Assembly (NCBI GenBank): GCA_947311635.1 | Contig: CAMZLD010000003.1 | Span: 1 to 43,544 of the forward strand | Direction: 5' to 3' | Source of the DNA: an uncultured Flavobacteriaceae bacterium | Lineage (GTDB): Bacteria; Bacteroidota; Bacteroidia; Flavobacteriales; Flavobacteriaceae | DNA: 43,544 nt | Shown here: piece by piece, positions 25,537-35,800 of the stretch | Layout: each line of letters opens with the position of its first letter | Position numbering within the stretch: the stretch's first letter is position 1 | Notes under the pieces: generated by a model | Databases searched by the model: none | What the model saw: only the letters and a program-made list of their open reading frames with translations | Told to the model about the DNA's origin: nothing | Made by a program: the position numbers and the translations under genes

Positions 25537-25635
25537 GGTTGGTGTCAATATATTAAACTGTTGCTTTGTGAGTCATTTAGTTTGTTTACTTTTGTTAAAA
25601 ATAATGGTAAATTTAGTTTTTAAAATTCAACATTT

Positions 25636-26430
25636 ATGAAAAATATTTTAGTTCCTATTGGTAGTTCAGAAAACGCAAAAAACACCTTACAATATGCAGT
25701 GGATTTTGCACAGACAATCAACGCCAATGTATTTGCTTTTAGAGCTTTTAGAAAAATTGGTAAAGCAGGAAGAATTATTAATGTTGATACAATTCTTGAG
25801 AGAGAAAATAAAGCAGCGCTAAAAGCTGTCATTAATGCTATAGATGTAAAAAATGTAACGGTTAAAATGATAGCTTCTAAAGCTAGTGTTCTTGAAAGTA
25901 TTTTAGCAATTGATAAAGAATTAGGCTTAGACCTTATCGTTGTTGGGCCGCGAAGTAATTCTAACAAAGAGGAGTTGTTTTTGGGTAAAACAACGGGTAG
26001 TATTGTAAAAAAAACCAATATTCCAACTTTAATTGTACCAGAAGGTTTTGCTTTTAAACCTTTTAAAAATTGTTTGGTTGCAGTTAAATCATGTAATGTA
26101 AAAAATGATTCTATTTTGCATCCTATTACTTTTATTCAAACAAAATTTAATACAGTACTAAAATTATTACTTGTTAAAACCCCTTCTTCAGATATTGATA
26201 CTTCTAAGATGAATGCAACATTAAAAAACCTGATTACCAAAAAAATTGAAACCGAAAATGCTACTATTTTTCAAGGTGTTTTAGAGCATTTACACGAGCA
26301 TAATCCTGATTTGTTATGTGTTTTTAGAAGAGAACGAGGATTTTTTACAAAACTTTGGGAACAAAATACGGTTAAAAAAGTTGACTTCAATAGTAGAATT
26401 CCGTTGTTAGTTTTAAAGGGAAGTCTTTAG
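25636..26430 (+). CDS. Universal stress protein, tandem Usp domains
   Basis: The 264-aa protein opens with MKNILVPIGSSENAKNTLQYAVDFA. It holds one complete Usp domain (to about 140, ATP-binding-type ending LIVVGPRSNSNKEELFLGKTTGSIVKKTNIPTLIVPEG) and a second, diverged domain in the C-terminal half. Single-peptide tandem Usp proteins are typical of Bacteroidota. Their client or regulatory role is unknown. The 3' end overlaps the convergent hydrolase gene by 18 nt. TAAATTTA (25608-25615) is a 7/8 match to the -7 box. Confidence 0.88.
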   Translation: MKNILVPIGSSENAKNTLQYAVDFAQTINANVFAFRAFRKIGKAGRIINVDTILERENKAALKAVINAIDVKNVTVKMIASKASVLESILAIDKELGLDLIVVGPRSNSNKEELFLGKTTGSIVKKTNIPTLIVPEGFAFKPFKNCLVAVKSCNVKNDSILHPITFIQTKFNTVLKLLLVKTPSSDIDTSKMNATLKNLITKKIETENATIFQGVLEHLHEHNPDLLCVFRRERGFFTKLWEQNTVKKVDFNSRIPLLVLKGSL

Positions 26431-27261
26431 AAAACGGATTGCTTTTTTTACTGCCTTGCTTAAATGTATTGGTAATTTTTCTTCTGTCCACGGATGTTTA
26501 CTACCAAAACTATGATCGGCATCTTTAATTATTTCTAAAGTGTTTTTCGGATTCCATTGTTTTAAATTTTCGGCTTCTTTTAAAAGTACTGTTGGGTCAT
26601 TGGTGCCATGTACTATTAAATACGGAATGTTTAGTTGCTTTACGGCGCTTTCTATTGTCAACCTGTTTTGGTTGGCTTTAAAATTTTCATAAAACTGGTA
26701 ATGGTGCGGCATTTGTTGTTTTGTTCTGGCATTTTCTACATGAATAATTCCTGTCTTTTTCCAATGTTCTAAGATTTCTCCTTTCGGAAATCGCATTGCA
26801 AAATCTGAAACTCCTGCTAAAGTTACTATTTTTGAAATACGGTTATCTTCTGCGGCTTTTATAAGTACAATACCGCCACCACGTGAATGCGCCATGAGCG
26901 AAAGGCTATTTTTGTCAATCTCATTTGTAAACATTGCGTCTGATAAAATAAAATCTATAACTACCTCTAAATCATCTAATTCTTTCGTAAAGTTATTCTT
27001 TGCAAAAGCTTCTAAATCAGGAAAGTCTATGGGTTGTTCTGCTGTGCCTCCATTATATGAAAAATTAAATTTCACAAAGCAAAAACCTTTCTTGGCAAAT
27101 TCTAGTGCCATTTGATTCCAACATCCCCAATCTTTATATCCTTTGTATCCATGACAAAAAATGATTACAGGTTTTTTTTGATGATTCTTCTCTGCAAACA
27201 CATCAAGTATGATTGGCTTGTTGTGCTTTCCTTTTATTAAATGGTTTTTTAAAACGATCAT
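26413..27261 (-). CDS. Alpha/beta-hydrolase of the dienelactone-hydrolase-like type
   Basis: The 282-aa protein has the alpha/beta-hydrolase fold. It shows the oxyanion motif FCHGYKGYKDWG, the nucleophile elbow Ser126 in MAHSRGGG, the acid region VHGTNDPTV, and the catalytic His in DADHSFG. No signal peptide is seen. The substrate is unknown (ester or peptide). Its ATG overlaps the stop of the upstream AddB-like gene by 4 nt (ATGA), typical of translational coupling. Confidence 0.9.
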   Translation of the reverse strand: MIVLKNHLIKGKHNKPIILDVFAEKNHQKKPVIIFCHGYKGYKDWGCWNQMALEFAKKGFCFVKFNFSYNGGTAEQPIDFPDLEAFAKNNFTKELDDLEVVIDFILSDAMFTNEIDKNSLSLMAHSRGGGIVLIKAAEDNRISKIVTLAGVSDFAMRFPKGEILEHWKKTGIIHVENARTKQQMPHHYQFYENFKANQNRLTIESAVKQLNIPYLIVHGTNDPTVLLKEAENLKQWNPKNTLEIIKDADHSFGSKHPWTEEKLPIHLSKAVKKAIRFLKTSL

Positions 27262-29990
27262 GCGTATTGTGGGTTTTCTTTTTCTATAAAAGGTGTTTTA
27301 GCATCAAAAATTTCTGATATTAATTGCTTTAAAACAGTTATAAATCTATTCATGTGCTCTTGATTTATTTTGGTTTCTTTTATTTTACCTTGAGAAAAAT
27401 TTACTTTTAAAATACCTGCCTTTAAATTTTTAAAGGAAATAATACCGCATTCAATAGGTGTGTCTAATGCTAAACCATAATTTTGTGTATATAAATAAGT
27501 GTAAAGCAGTAGTTGCATAGCTTTGGTTGCTTTATATTCTTCTTTTAGAAGATTCATGTCTGTAATTTTTAGGTCATTTTGTGTTACTATACCTGTTTTA
27601 TAATCTACTATTCTTAACACGCCATCTACTTCGTCAACACGATCAATAATTCCTTTTATATTTATAGGAAAATCTAGTTGTTCTATCTTTATTTGAGTGC
27701 TTAATGGCAATTCTGTAGCTAAGATTTTAATTTCTTTTCCTTGTTCTAATAATGCTGCTTCTTGATTTAAGAAACGGATTATAAAATTATTTGCAACTGC
27801 TACGATTAACTTATTTTTCCCTATTGAAATATCTCCATTTAAATAGTGTTTTTTAAAAAACACATGAATGTGAGTTTCTACTAATTTTTTCATTTTATGA
27901 ATATCAGAAACCCTTAAAAAAAATCCTTTATAAGGCTTGTATAGTGCGTCTAGCGCGTCGTGAATTACATTCCCTAATGTGTTGGCTGCAATGGTTTCTT
28001 CTGCTGTAGTATGCTCTTTTATGCCTAAAACTTTTTGTGTATAAAACACTAAAGGATTGTAGATATAGTTTGCCAACGCCGAAGGCGAAATTCCTTTAGA
28101 TGCGTAGCTCTTTAAGCTGTCCATCATTACATCAGATTTGTGTATTTCTTGTAATGACAACTTTGTAGTACTTACTTTTGAAGTAACAATGTATTGCTGA
28201 ATCTTTTTATTTGTGAGATTCATTTGAGTTAAAAACCTACTTTTTTCTCCTTGCCCAAAATCATCTGTTTCGGTATTATAGACCATTACAATTTTCTTTG
28301 CTCGTTTTATAAGGCGATAAAAATGATATGAAAAAATAGCATCTTTATCATGATATGTGGGTAAATGAAAGTGTTTTTTAACATCAAAAGGAATAAAACT
28401 GGTTGTTGATTTTCCTTTTGGCAATATACCTTCATTCGCAGATGTTAAAATAACGGTTTCAAAATCTAATGCGCGTGTTTCTAACAAGCCCATAAGTTGT
28501 AATCCTTCTAGAGGTTCGCCACGAAAAGAAAGTGTTTCTTGTTGTACATATTGCTTATAAAAAGAATACAAAATCTTTAAATTAGTAAAATTTTGATATC
28601 TTAAATCTAAATTATACAGCTGTGTAAAAATGGTGTTGAAATGAAATAGCATCTCTTTCTCAATACCCTGCATTTTTGTTTTTAAATGCGTGATGATGGT
28701 TAAACATTTCGCAATAAAATCAGCTACGGTAGCAGTAGGTTTCAATAGAAGCGCTATGTTCTCTTTTTCGTTAATAAAATTATTCAGTTTAATACCTTCA
28801 AGTGTCTTGTAGTTTAAAAAAATAATATTTGTTTTTTGAATTACAGCATTGATTTCAAAAAGGAGGCTTGGATGATTTGTGAAAAGATTTCTTACATGCG
28901 GCTGATTAAAAAGGTGAATAACATCTTTATAGTAGTAGGTGTCTGCTGTTTTGTTGTGAAATTTTTCTCGATTTAAATGCAGTTTAAAAAGAAGATCGAA
29001 TAAACTTTTAAAAGGTGTATTCTGCAAAGGAAATCCCATGGTAATATTAAGCTTTTCAACATTTCTAGGGAGTGAGTTCAACGCCAAGGGTAAAAGAGCT
29101 TCATTTGCTAAAATCAAAGCTGTATGGTCATTATTTTCTTGCTTACTTAGAATTTCTGCTACATATTTAAATTGTGCTACATTTTTAGGTGTACCCACAA
29201 ATTTGATGTCTTGTGACACAGTATTGGTTGGTAAAGTCAAAAACGGATTGTTTTGGTAATAAGACCACTTTTTATATTTATTTATAAACGTATTTGCTCC
29301 AAAATTATTGACTACCTCATCCCAATAAATGATAGCTTTACCGCTATTTAATAAAGTTTGAAAAATAGTTTCTTCTGCTTTATTTAATGCGTTGAAACCA
29401 ACAAAATAAAAAGTGTCTTGTAAAGTAGATACCGATTGTTGTAAATTTAAGACAGCCTCACGGTACAGCAAACCTTGATAAGCAGATTTATTCTTTTTTA
29501 AATGCTTATATAAAGCTACGTAGTAAGTTTCTATATTTTCAAAAAAAGAAATGTAATTACTTGTTAACGCTGTTGGCGATTCATTACTAGTAAACCAATT
29601 ATTTAACCTGCTGGTTGCTTTTAAGGTGGCAAAAAAACTATCCGTCTCAATAAGATAGGCATCTATCTCATTAAAATCTTGAAGTAAAGTTCTTGCCCAT
29701 TGAGAAAACACTTCAAAAGAATCTTTTGTAGTGTTGGATATTTTAGAATAGATTGCATAAAATTCGAAAATTAATTGTGTATTGTCTATTAATTTAAAAC
29801 CGGATTTTTCTTGTATAAAATTTTCTATACTTACTATTTTTGGTAAAAAAGTAGCCTTTGTAGTCTTATTTTTAAAGATCTCCTTTAGAAATACGCAGGA
29901 ACGTTGACTTGGTAAAATAATAGTGAGGTGCTGTAAATCTTTTTCATTCGATACAATTTGTGTCACTACTTTAGACAAAAAAGATTCCAT
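27258..29990 (-). CDS. AddB-like PD-(D/E)xK nuclease with inactivated helicase half
   Basis: The 910-aa protein starts with a helicase-like domain in which the Walker A is degenerate (ILPSQRSCVFLKEIF). It ends in a RecB-type nuclease domain: LGNVIHDALDALY, then the catalytic core IKGIIDRVDEVDGVLRIVDY with KTG, and the following QLLLYTYLY. That is the AddB/RecB-like subunit of a bacterial helicase-nuclease for double-strand-break repair. Its likely partner is the AddA-like gene at 32897, with ompA and kbl between them. The stop overlaps the hydrolase start by 4 nt. Confidence 0.87.
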   Translation of the reverse strand: MESFLSKVVTQIVSNEKDLQHLTIILPSQRSCVFLKEIFKNKTTKATFLPKIVSIENFIQEKSGFKLIDNTQLIFEFYAIYSKISNTTKDSFEVFSQWARTLLQDFNEIDAYLIETDSFFATLKATSRLNNWFTSNESPTALTSNYISFFENIETYYVALYKHLKKNKSAYQGLLYREAVLNLQQSVSTLQDTFYFVGFNALNKAEETIFQTLLNSGKAIIYWDEVVNNFGANTFINKYKKWSYYQNNPFLTLPTNTVSQDIKFVGTPKNVAQFKYVAEILSKQENNDHTALILANEALLPLALNSLPRNVEKLNITMGFPLQNTPFKSLFDLLFKLHLNREKFHNKTADTYYYKDVIHLFNQPHVRNLFTNHPSLLFEINAVIQKTNIIFLNYKTLEGIKLNNFINEKENIALLLKPTATVADFIAKCLTIITHLKTKMQGIEKEMLFHFNTIFTQLYNLDLRYQNFTNLKILYSFYKQYVQQETLSFRGEPLEGLQLMGLLETRALDFETVILTSANEGILPKGKSTTSFIPFDVKKHFHLPTYHDKDAIFSYHFYRLIKRAKKIVMVYNTETDDFGQGEKSRFLTQMNLTNKKIQQYIVTSKVSTTKLSLQEIHKSDVMMDSLKSYASKGISPSALANYIYNPLVFYTQKVLGIKEHTTAEETIAANTLGNVIHDALDALYKPYKGFFLRVSDIHKMKKLVETHIHVFFKKHYLNGDISIGKNKLIVAVANNFIIRFLNQEAALLEQGKEIKILATELPLSTQIKIEQLDFPINIKGIIDRVDEVDGVLRIVDYKTGIVTQNDLKITDMNLLKEEYKATKAMQLLLYTYLYTQNYGLALDTPIECGIISFKNLKAGILKVNFSQGKIKETKINQEHMNRFITVLKQLISEIFDAKTPFIEKENPQYA

Positions 29991-30066
29991 ATCAATTATT
30001 CGTTTTTAGAATTATAAAAATAAGAAAGCCCTTGTAAATAGAAGGTCTTTTATAAGTTTATTTCAT

Positions 30067-30098
30067 AAAAAAAACCGCTTTCCTAAGAAAGCGGTTTT
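30067..30098 (-). terminator. Terminator of ompA
   Basis: AAAACCGCTTTC (30071-30082) pairs with GAAAGCGGTTTT (30087-30098) around CTAA. On the minus strand it runs into T8. It lies 24 nt after the ompA stop. Confidence 0.95.
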
Positions 30099-30121
30099 AA
30101 TATTTAAATGTTACTCTTAAA

Positions 30122-31555
30122 TTATCTTACTAATTTAATTTCTACTCTTCTGTTTTGTTTTCTTCCAGTTCTTGTGCTGTTAGTTGCTACTGGTCTAGTT
30201 TCACCGTAACCTGCAGAAGTAAATGTGTTTCCTACTTTTCCTTGTAAGTAAGCCATTACTGCTGCTGCTCTTCTTTCTGACAAACGTTGGTTTAAAGAAG
30301 CGCTACCTACACTGTCTGTATGACCTCCAATATGGAATTTTGCAGAAGGGAAACCGCTAATTAAGTCAGCAATTCTATCTAAAATAGCATATGTTTCTGG
30401 TGTAAATGAAGATTTTCCTGAATTAAACAATACTGTTCTTGCTAGGTTATCTAACTCAGTAATTGTTTGAACATCTGGAACAGCTGGTGCTGGTGCAACA
30501 ACTACTTCTGGACAACCGTTGTTAGATTTTACACCTGCAACTTCTGGACATTTATCTAAGTTATCTGTGATACCGTCACCATCTTTATCTCCCCAAGGAC
30601 AACCGTCATTTGCAGCTGGTCCTGCTTCTTTAGGACATTTATCTTTTGCATCAGTAATTCCATCACCGTCAGCATCAGGACAACCATTCATAGATTTTAA
30701 ACCTGCTACGTCTGGACATGCATCTTTAGCATCTGCAATACCATCACCGTCTCTATCTGGACAACCATTTAAAGTTGCTAAACCAAATACTTCTGGACAA
30801 GCATCTTCTGAATCTTTGATGCCATCACCGTCTGAATCTGGACAACCATTGAAAGCTTCTAAACCAAATACTTCTGGACAAGCGTCATCTTTATCATAAA
30901 TTCCGTCACCATCTGTATCTTTTCCTCCAAATTTAAAAACTAAACCAGCAGAGTGTTGAAAATGCTGTGCTTTTTTAAGGTTAGTAGAATTGTCAAATGA
31001 ATGCTTGTAAGCAGATTGTAAATTAATACCTACATTGTCTGAAAACCAAAGGTTTGTTCCTAAACCACCGTTTAGTGTACCGTTACCTGTCCAGTCAATC
31101 CAAGTGTAACCTCCACCTACAGATACGTAAGGGTCAAACCATTTTGTATCTCCAATAATTTTATTTAGGTCATAACGAATATCTCCGTCTAATCCTAAAA
31201 AAGTCCAATTTCCTGGGTTATACTCTGGTGTAATTGGTCCATTACCAACTTTCGTAATCTTGTTTAGATTACCTGATACTGTAAAAGAAAAACCATCTGC
31301 TAAATATCTACCAACAGATACTCTTGAAATCGAAGGGATAATGTTGTAATGAGCTGTAGCATTGAAAAACTCATCATACCACCCAGAACTTATGCCAAGT
31401 GTTTCGGTTTCATTACCAGGGCGGTTTGTTGGATGAAAGTCTACTGCATTCACACCAACTGAAATAGCCCAAGGATTATTCTCATCTTGTGCATTAACGT
31501 TGCTTAATCCAGCAACTACTAATAAAGCCATTAAGGCTATTTTTAAATGTTTCAT
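30122..31555 (-). CDS. OmpA-family outer-membrane protein with TSP3 repeats
   Basis: The 477-aa protein has a signal peptide (1-22, NVNA), an N-terminal eight-stranded-type barrel (about 24-210, with GGGYTWIDWTGNGTLNGG), five thrombospondin type-3 Ca2+-binding repeats (213-350) and an OmpA peptidoglycan-binding domain (375-477, HIGGHTDSVGSASLNQRLSE ... GYGETRP). It is an abundant Bacteroidota envelope tether. It is driven by an excellent promoter and ended by a strong terminator, as expected for high expression. A barrel-only paralogue lies at 36116-36733. Confidence 0.95.
   Translation of the reverse strand: MKHLKIALMALLVVAGLSNVNAQDENNPWAISVGVNAVDFHPTNRPGNETETLGISSGWYDEFFNATAHYNIIPSISRVSVGRYLADGFSFTVSGNLNKITKVGNGPITPEYNPGNWTFLGLDGDIRYDLNKIIGDTKWFDPYVSVGGGYTWIDWTGNGTLNGGLGTNLWFSDNVGINLQSAYKHSFDNSTNLKKAQHFQHSAGLVFKFGGKDTDGDGIYDKDDACPEVFGLEAFNGCPDSDGDGIKDSEDACPEVFGLATLNGCPDRDGDGIADAKDACPDVAGLKSMNGCPDADGDGITDAKDKCPKEAGPAANDGCPWGDKDGDGITDNLDKCPEVAGVKSNNGCPEVVVAPAPAVPDVQTITELDNLARTVLFNSGKSSFTPETYAILDRIADLISGFPSAKFHIGGHTDSVGSASLNQRLSERRAAAVMAYLQGKVGNTFTSAGYGETRPVATNSTRTGRKQNRRVEIKLVR
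30506..30919 (-). repeat. Five tandem TSP3 coding repeats
   Basis: Each unit of 26-28 codons follows the pattern DxDGDGIxDxxDxCPxxxG...NGCP, the thrombospondin type-3 calcium-binding repeat. The units are coding and diverged, so they are protein repeats and not a CRISPR or VNTR. Confidence 0.95.
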
Positions 31556-31593
31556 TGTTAAAAATTTAAATTTAATATTTTCTAATTTTAAAG

Positions 31594-31624
31594 CAAAAGT
31601 AACTCCTTATTACTTAATAACAAA
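31594..31624 (-). promoter_or_regulatory. Promoter of ompA
   Basis: On the minus strand TTTG (31621-31624) lies 19 nt from TACTTTTG (31594-31601), a full match to the flavobacterial -33/-7 consensus. The leader is about 31 nt. Confidence 0.75.
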
Positions 31625-31672
31625 GACAAATCTACAAAATATTATTAAAAACACAATACTTTTAGAATGTTT

Positions 31673-32866
31673 CTAAATTACAGTTAGTTTTTTTCCTACC
31701 TTAATAAATGCATTTATAGCTTTATCTAGATGTTCTTTTGTATGTGCTGCTGACAATTGTACGCGTATCCTTGCTTTTTCTTTTGGAACTACCGGGTAAA
31801 AGAAACCAATAACATAAATACCTTCTTCTAACAGTAAACTAGCCATTTCTTGTGCTAATTTTGCATCATACAACATCACAGGGACAATTGCTGCGTCTGC
31901 ACCTACTAAATCAAAACCTGCTTTTTCCATTCCTTTTCTAAAATAATTCGTGTTCCATTCTAGTTTATCTCTCAAACTAGTGTCATTACTTAACATTTCA
32001 AAAACTTTTATAGATGCGCCTACAATTGCTGGGGCTAAAGAGTTAGAAAATAAATACGGTCTTGAACGTTGTCTTAATATTTCTATAATCTCTTTTTTTC
32101 CGGTAGTGTAACCTCCCATAGCGCCACCTAATGCTTTTCCTAAAGTACCTGTAACAATATCTACTCTATCTAAAACGTTTTTTAATTCTACCGTACCTCT
32201 ACCTGTTTTACCAATAAAACCTGCAGCATGACATTCATCAACCATTACCATAGCGTCGTACTTATCTGCTAAATCACAAATTTCATCTAATTTTGCTACA
32301 ATTCCGTCCATAGAAAAAACACCATCTGTAACAATTATTTTAAATCGATGTTGTTGTTTGTTTGCTTCTACAAGCTGCGCTTCTAAAGATGCCATATCAT
32401 TGTTATTATACCTATAACGTGCGGCTTTACATAAACGAACGCCATCTATAATAGAGGCGTGGTTTAATGAGTCTGAAATAATGGCGTCTTCTCTAGTTAA
32501 TAAAGGTTCAAAAACACCTCCGTTTGCATCAAATGCGGCGGCATATAAGATAGTGTCTTCCGATTGATAAAAATTAGCTATTGTTTTTTCTAATTGTTTG
32601 TGTATATCTTGTGTTCCGCAGATAAAACGTACAGAAGACATGCCAAAACCATGTGTGTCCATGGCGTCTTTTGCAGCTTGAATTACAGCTTTATTATTGG
32701 ATAAGCCTAAATAATTATTGGCACAAAAATTTATAACTTCTTCTCCGCTAGAAATTTTAATGACAGCATCTTGTGATGAAGTAATTATACGTTCTGATTT
32801 ATACAATCCTGCTTCTTTTATTGTAGCTAATTCTTGTTGTAAGTGTTTTTTAATATTTGAATACAT
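31673..32866 (-). CDS. kbl: Glycine C-acetyltransferase (2-amino-3-ketobutyrate CoA ligase)
   Basis: The 397-aa protein matches Kbl, which cleaves 2-amino-3-oxobutyrate with CoA into glycine and acetyl-CoA in threonine degradation. It is PLP-dependent with the Schiff-base lysine Lys244 in [10 protein letters not shown], and has [10 protein letters not shown] and [12 protein letters not shown]. Length and lysine position match the E. coli enzyme (398 aa, K244). No threonine dehydrogenase (tdh) gene is adjacent. It has its own -7 box near the end of the upstream helicase gene. Confidence 0.94.
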   Translation of the reverse strand: MYSNIKKHLQQELATIKEAGLYKSERIITSSQDAVIKISSGEEVINFCANNYLGLSNNKAVIQAAKDAMDTHGFGMSSVRFICGTQDIHKQLEKTIANFYQSEDTILYAAAFDANGGVFEPLLTREDAIISDSLNHASIIDGVRLCKAARYRYNNNDMASLEAQLVEANKQQHRFKIIVTDGVFSMDGIVAKLDEICDLADKYDAMVMVDECHAAGFIGKTGRGTVELKNVLDRVDIVTGTLGKALGGAMGGYTTGKKEIIEILRQRSRPYLFSNSLAPAIVGASIKVFEMLSNDTSLRDKLEWNTNYFRKGMEKAGFDLVGADAAIVPVMLYDAKLAQEMASLLLEEGIYVIGFFYPVVPKEKARIRVQLSAAHTKEHLDKAINAFIKVGKKLTVI

Positions 32867-32886
32867 AATTTTGTCTTAATGTTTTA

Positions 32887-32894
32887 CAAAAATA
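32887..32894 (-). promoter_or_regulatory. -7 box of kbl
   Basis: TATTTTTG on the minus strand is an exact match in the 30-nt gap behind the AddA-like gene. Its -33 region would lie inside that gene's 3' end, where no strong TTG is seen. Confidence 0.45.
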
Positions 32895-32896
32895 GT

Positions 32897-35800
32897 TTAA
32901 AATTCATCAATTATAATGGCTTCCTTATTTAAATAAACAAGAATTTTTTTTCGAACTTTATACTGCATTTGTTGCAATACTTCGGAATAGTTTTCTAATT
33001 GATTTTTATGTTTTTTTTCTGCCTTTCCGGTTTTGTAATCTAATATAACAACACTTTTATCTGGCATTTGCACAATTCTATCTGGAATGAGTATTTCTTG
33101 TTTTGCAGATAGCAATTCACGCTCGTTCCAAACAACAACATCATTTTTAAAATACTGCTGTAATTTAGGGTGATGTAGCACCCTTAAAATAAGGTCATTA
33201 ATTGTTGTTTTTTCTTCTTTAGAAATGGCTCCTTTAAAATAGTAAGTATTGAGAACTTTTAAAACATCGTTTTCTGTTTTAATTTCTGAAAGCATGGTGT
33301 GTACTAAATTTCCGAAAGAAATAGCGGCTCCTTGTGTCGTATCCCAAAGAGATGATGCTGTTGTAACTACACTAATTTGATGGTTTTTCCAATCTGAAGA
33401 TATAAATGTTTCTTGTTGTATGTTTTTTATTGAACTTGGTGTTTTTTGACCTGTTTGTAATCTGGAAGGGTTTCCGAAGGTATAAATTGATTGATTTTCA
33501 TTCCATTCGCCCGAAGTTTGCAAATAATGCACAAATAAATCTGCAAACGTATTGATCTTTTCTGCATCAAATTTCTTTTTTTCAGTAACAATATAGAGTT
33601 GTTCTTCAGCGCGAGTTAAGGCAACATATAACATGTTAAAATTGTCTAATTCTAGTTTTTCGCGCCGCTCATTATACAATTGTTGTCCGTAGTCACTTTC
33701 ATATTTTAAATCTACTTTAAAATTAAGTAGTAAATACTCAAAACCTTCAAAAATAGGGTCTGTTGTTGTGTTATACCATACTTTTGGATTAATTTGCCTA
33801 TAAATATCTGTATTATATGGAAGGATGACTATCGGAAATTCTAATCCTTTTGATTTATGAATAGTCATAATACGAACTGCATGTTCGGTTTCTGGAACCA
33901 CAATACTTGCTTTGTGTTTTTTTACATTCCAATACTCTAAAAAAGTGGTAATTGTCTGTTCTTTTTGCTCTTGAAACGAAAGTACAAAGTCTAAAAAATA
34001 TTGAATATACGCATCTGCTTTTTTGGCTAAATGAAAACTTCTAATTAAATACGCTATGGCTTCGTAAAATGATAATTGAAAAAAGGTTGTCTCGCTAAAA
34101 AAACACTGATGTGATTGTAAGGATTTAAAAAACGCATTTGTTTTTAAATGTATCAAATTACTTACAAAAAGGTGTTTTTCTGTCTCAATTTCTAAATACT
34201 CATGTAAAAAAAACAAAGCTTCTAACCTACTTTGCTTATCATTTTTATCTTTCAATATCTTAATAACAGCTATGACAAACTGAATCTTGGCATTGTTTTC
34301 TAATAACAATGTTTCTGAAGAAATAATAGCAATTCCTTTTTCTGAAAGGTAATTTGCTACGGCAACACCTTCACTTTTTTTACGGACTAAAATGCAGACA
34401 TTACTCTTTTTAAAAGCTGGATCTAACTGTTGTATTATTTCGAATACTTTTTTTGGATATAACAATGCCTTGTCTTCTTCTTGTTGTTTGTCTAAAAAAG
34501 AAATTTCAACATAACCACCTGTTTTGGTATTTTGATTTTGTTTGGCTGTTTTGCAATATAAATTGCTGTATGTTGGATTGCTAAGTAAGTTTCCTATATG
34601 CTCAAAAAAGTTGTTGTTAAAAGTAATGACTTCTTGGCAACTTCTGTAATTTGTCTTTAAGCTTTCTATCCCTTTTGGCACATTAAATGGGTTTGTTTTA
34701 TTGGCTAATGCTATAAATTGTTCTGGATTACTTCCACGCCAACGATAAATAGATTGTTTAGCGTCACCAACCAATAGAAGTGAGCCTCTTTCTTGATTTA
34801 AATCTTCTGTTTCTAAAGCATTTTCTATAAGTTTATGTAGGTTTTTCCATTGTAAAACAGAAGTGTCTTGCATTTCGTCAATAAAATAATGGCGATATTT
34901 TTCTCCCAATCGTTCATAAATAAAAGGCGCTGGTTCATTTTTAATGGTGTTGTGTATTAAACTATTAAATTCGGCATTTAACCGAATGTTATTTTCTTCT
35001 TTTAAGGTGTTTAGTTCTTTTTGAATACTATTCAAGACGGCTAAAGGCACAATACTTTCTAATGCTATTTTGTAAAGTGTTAGTTTTTGATAAATTCTTT
35101 CGGAAGATTCATAAAAATCAAGCAATTCTGGCAAAACAGCTTCAATGCTTTCTTTAATGTGGCTAGGTTTTGTTTTTCCATAAAAAACACCTTCTTCTAA
35201 ACGTTCTTTTAGTTTACTTTGATCAAAAAACTTTGCTTTTTTATAATCATTTTTTAAATTTTTAAAATGATTAGGAAGCATGGTTCTGTAAAAATCTTTT
35301 ACGTCTAATTCTTGAGAAGATATCAAATCTAGCGCATTTTCCCCTATCATCTGAAGCTGCCTAACCAATTGGTTCACAATTTTTTGTAACTTCTTTTTTA
35401 ATGCTACAAAATCTTGAATAGTTTTGTTAGATAGTTTTTTAATTTGCTGTATATCATTTTCTTGTAATAAGATTTTTGCAAAATTTTGTAATTCAAATGT
35501 AATGTCCCATGCTTTATCTTCGTTTGATTTTTGTAATGAAAAATCAATCAATAATTTGGTTAAATCTTGATTGGTTCCTATTTTAGAAATTAAGATGTCA
35601 ATGGCTTCAAAAAGCAATTTTTGAGCGTCCATTTCTACTTCAAAATTTAGTGGTATTTTTAAATCATATGCAAAAGTTTTTACAATACTGTATGTAAAAC
35701 TATCTATGGTTGTAATGTTAAACGCACTGTAGTTTTTAAGAATTGTAAAAAGAATGGTTTTTGCGCGTTGCAGTAACTTTTTTTGGTCTAAATTGGTTTC

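Noticed and set aside
30519-30899. 126-aa frame with repeated SPSxSGQP units and a possible CRISPR-like periodicity
   Set aside because: It is the antisense of the five TSP3 coding repeats in ompA; units are diverged and have no constant repeat with variable spacers.
31661-31677. TTTAGAA/TTCTAAA hairpin at the kbl stop as a terminator
   Set aside because: The stem is short and AT-only with no T-tract after it; not strong enough to call.
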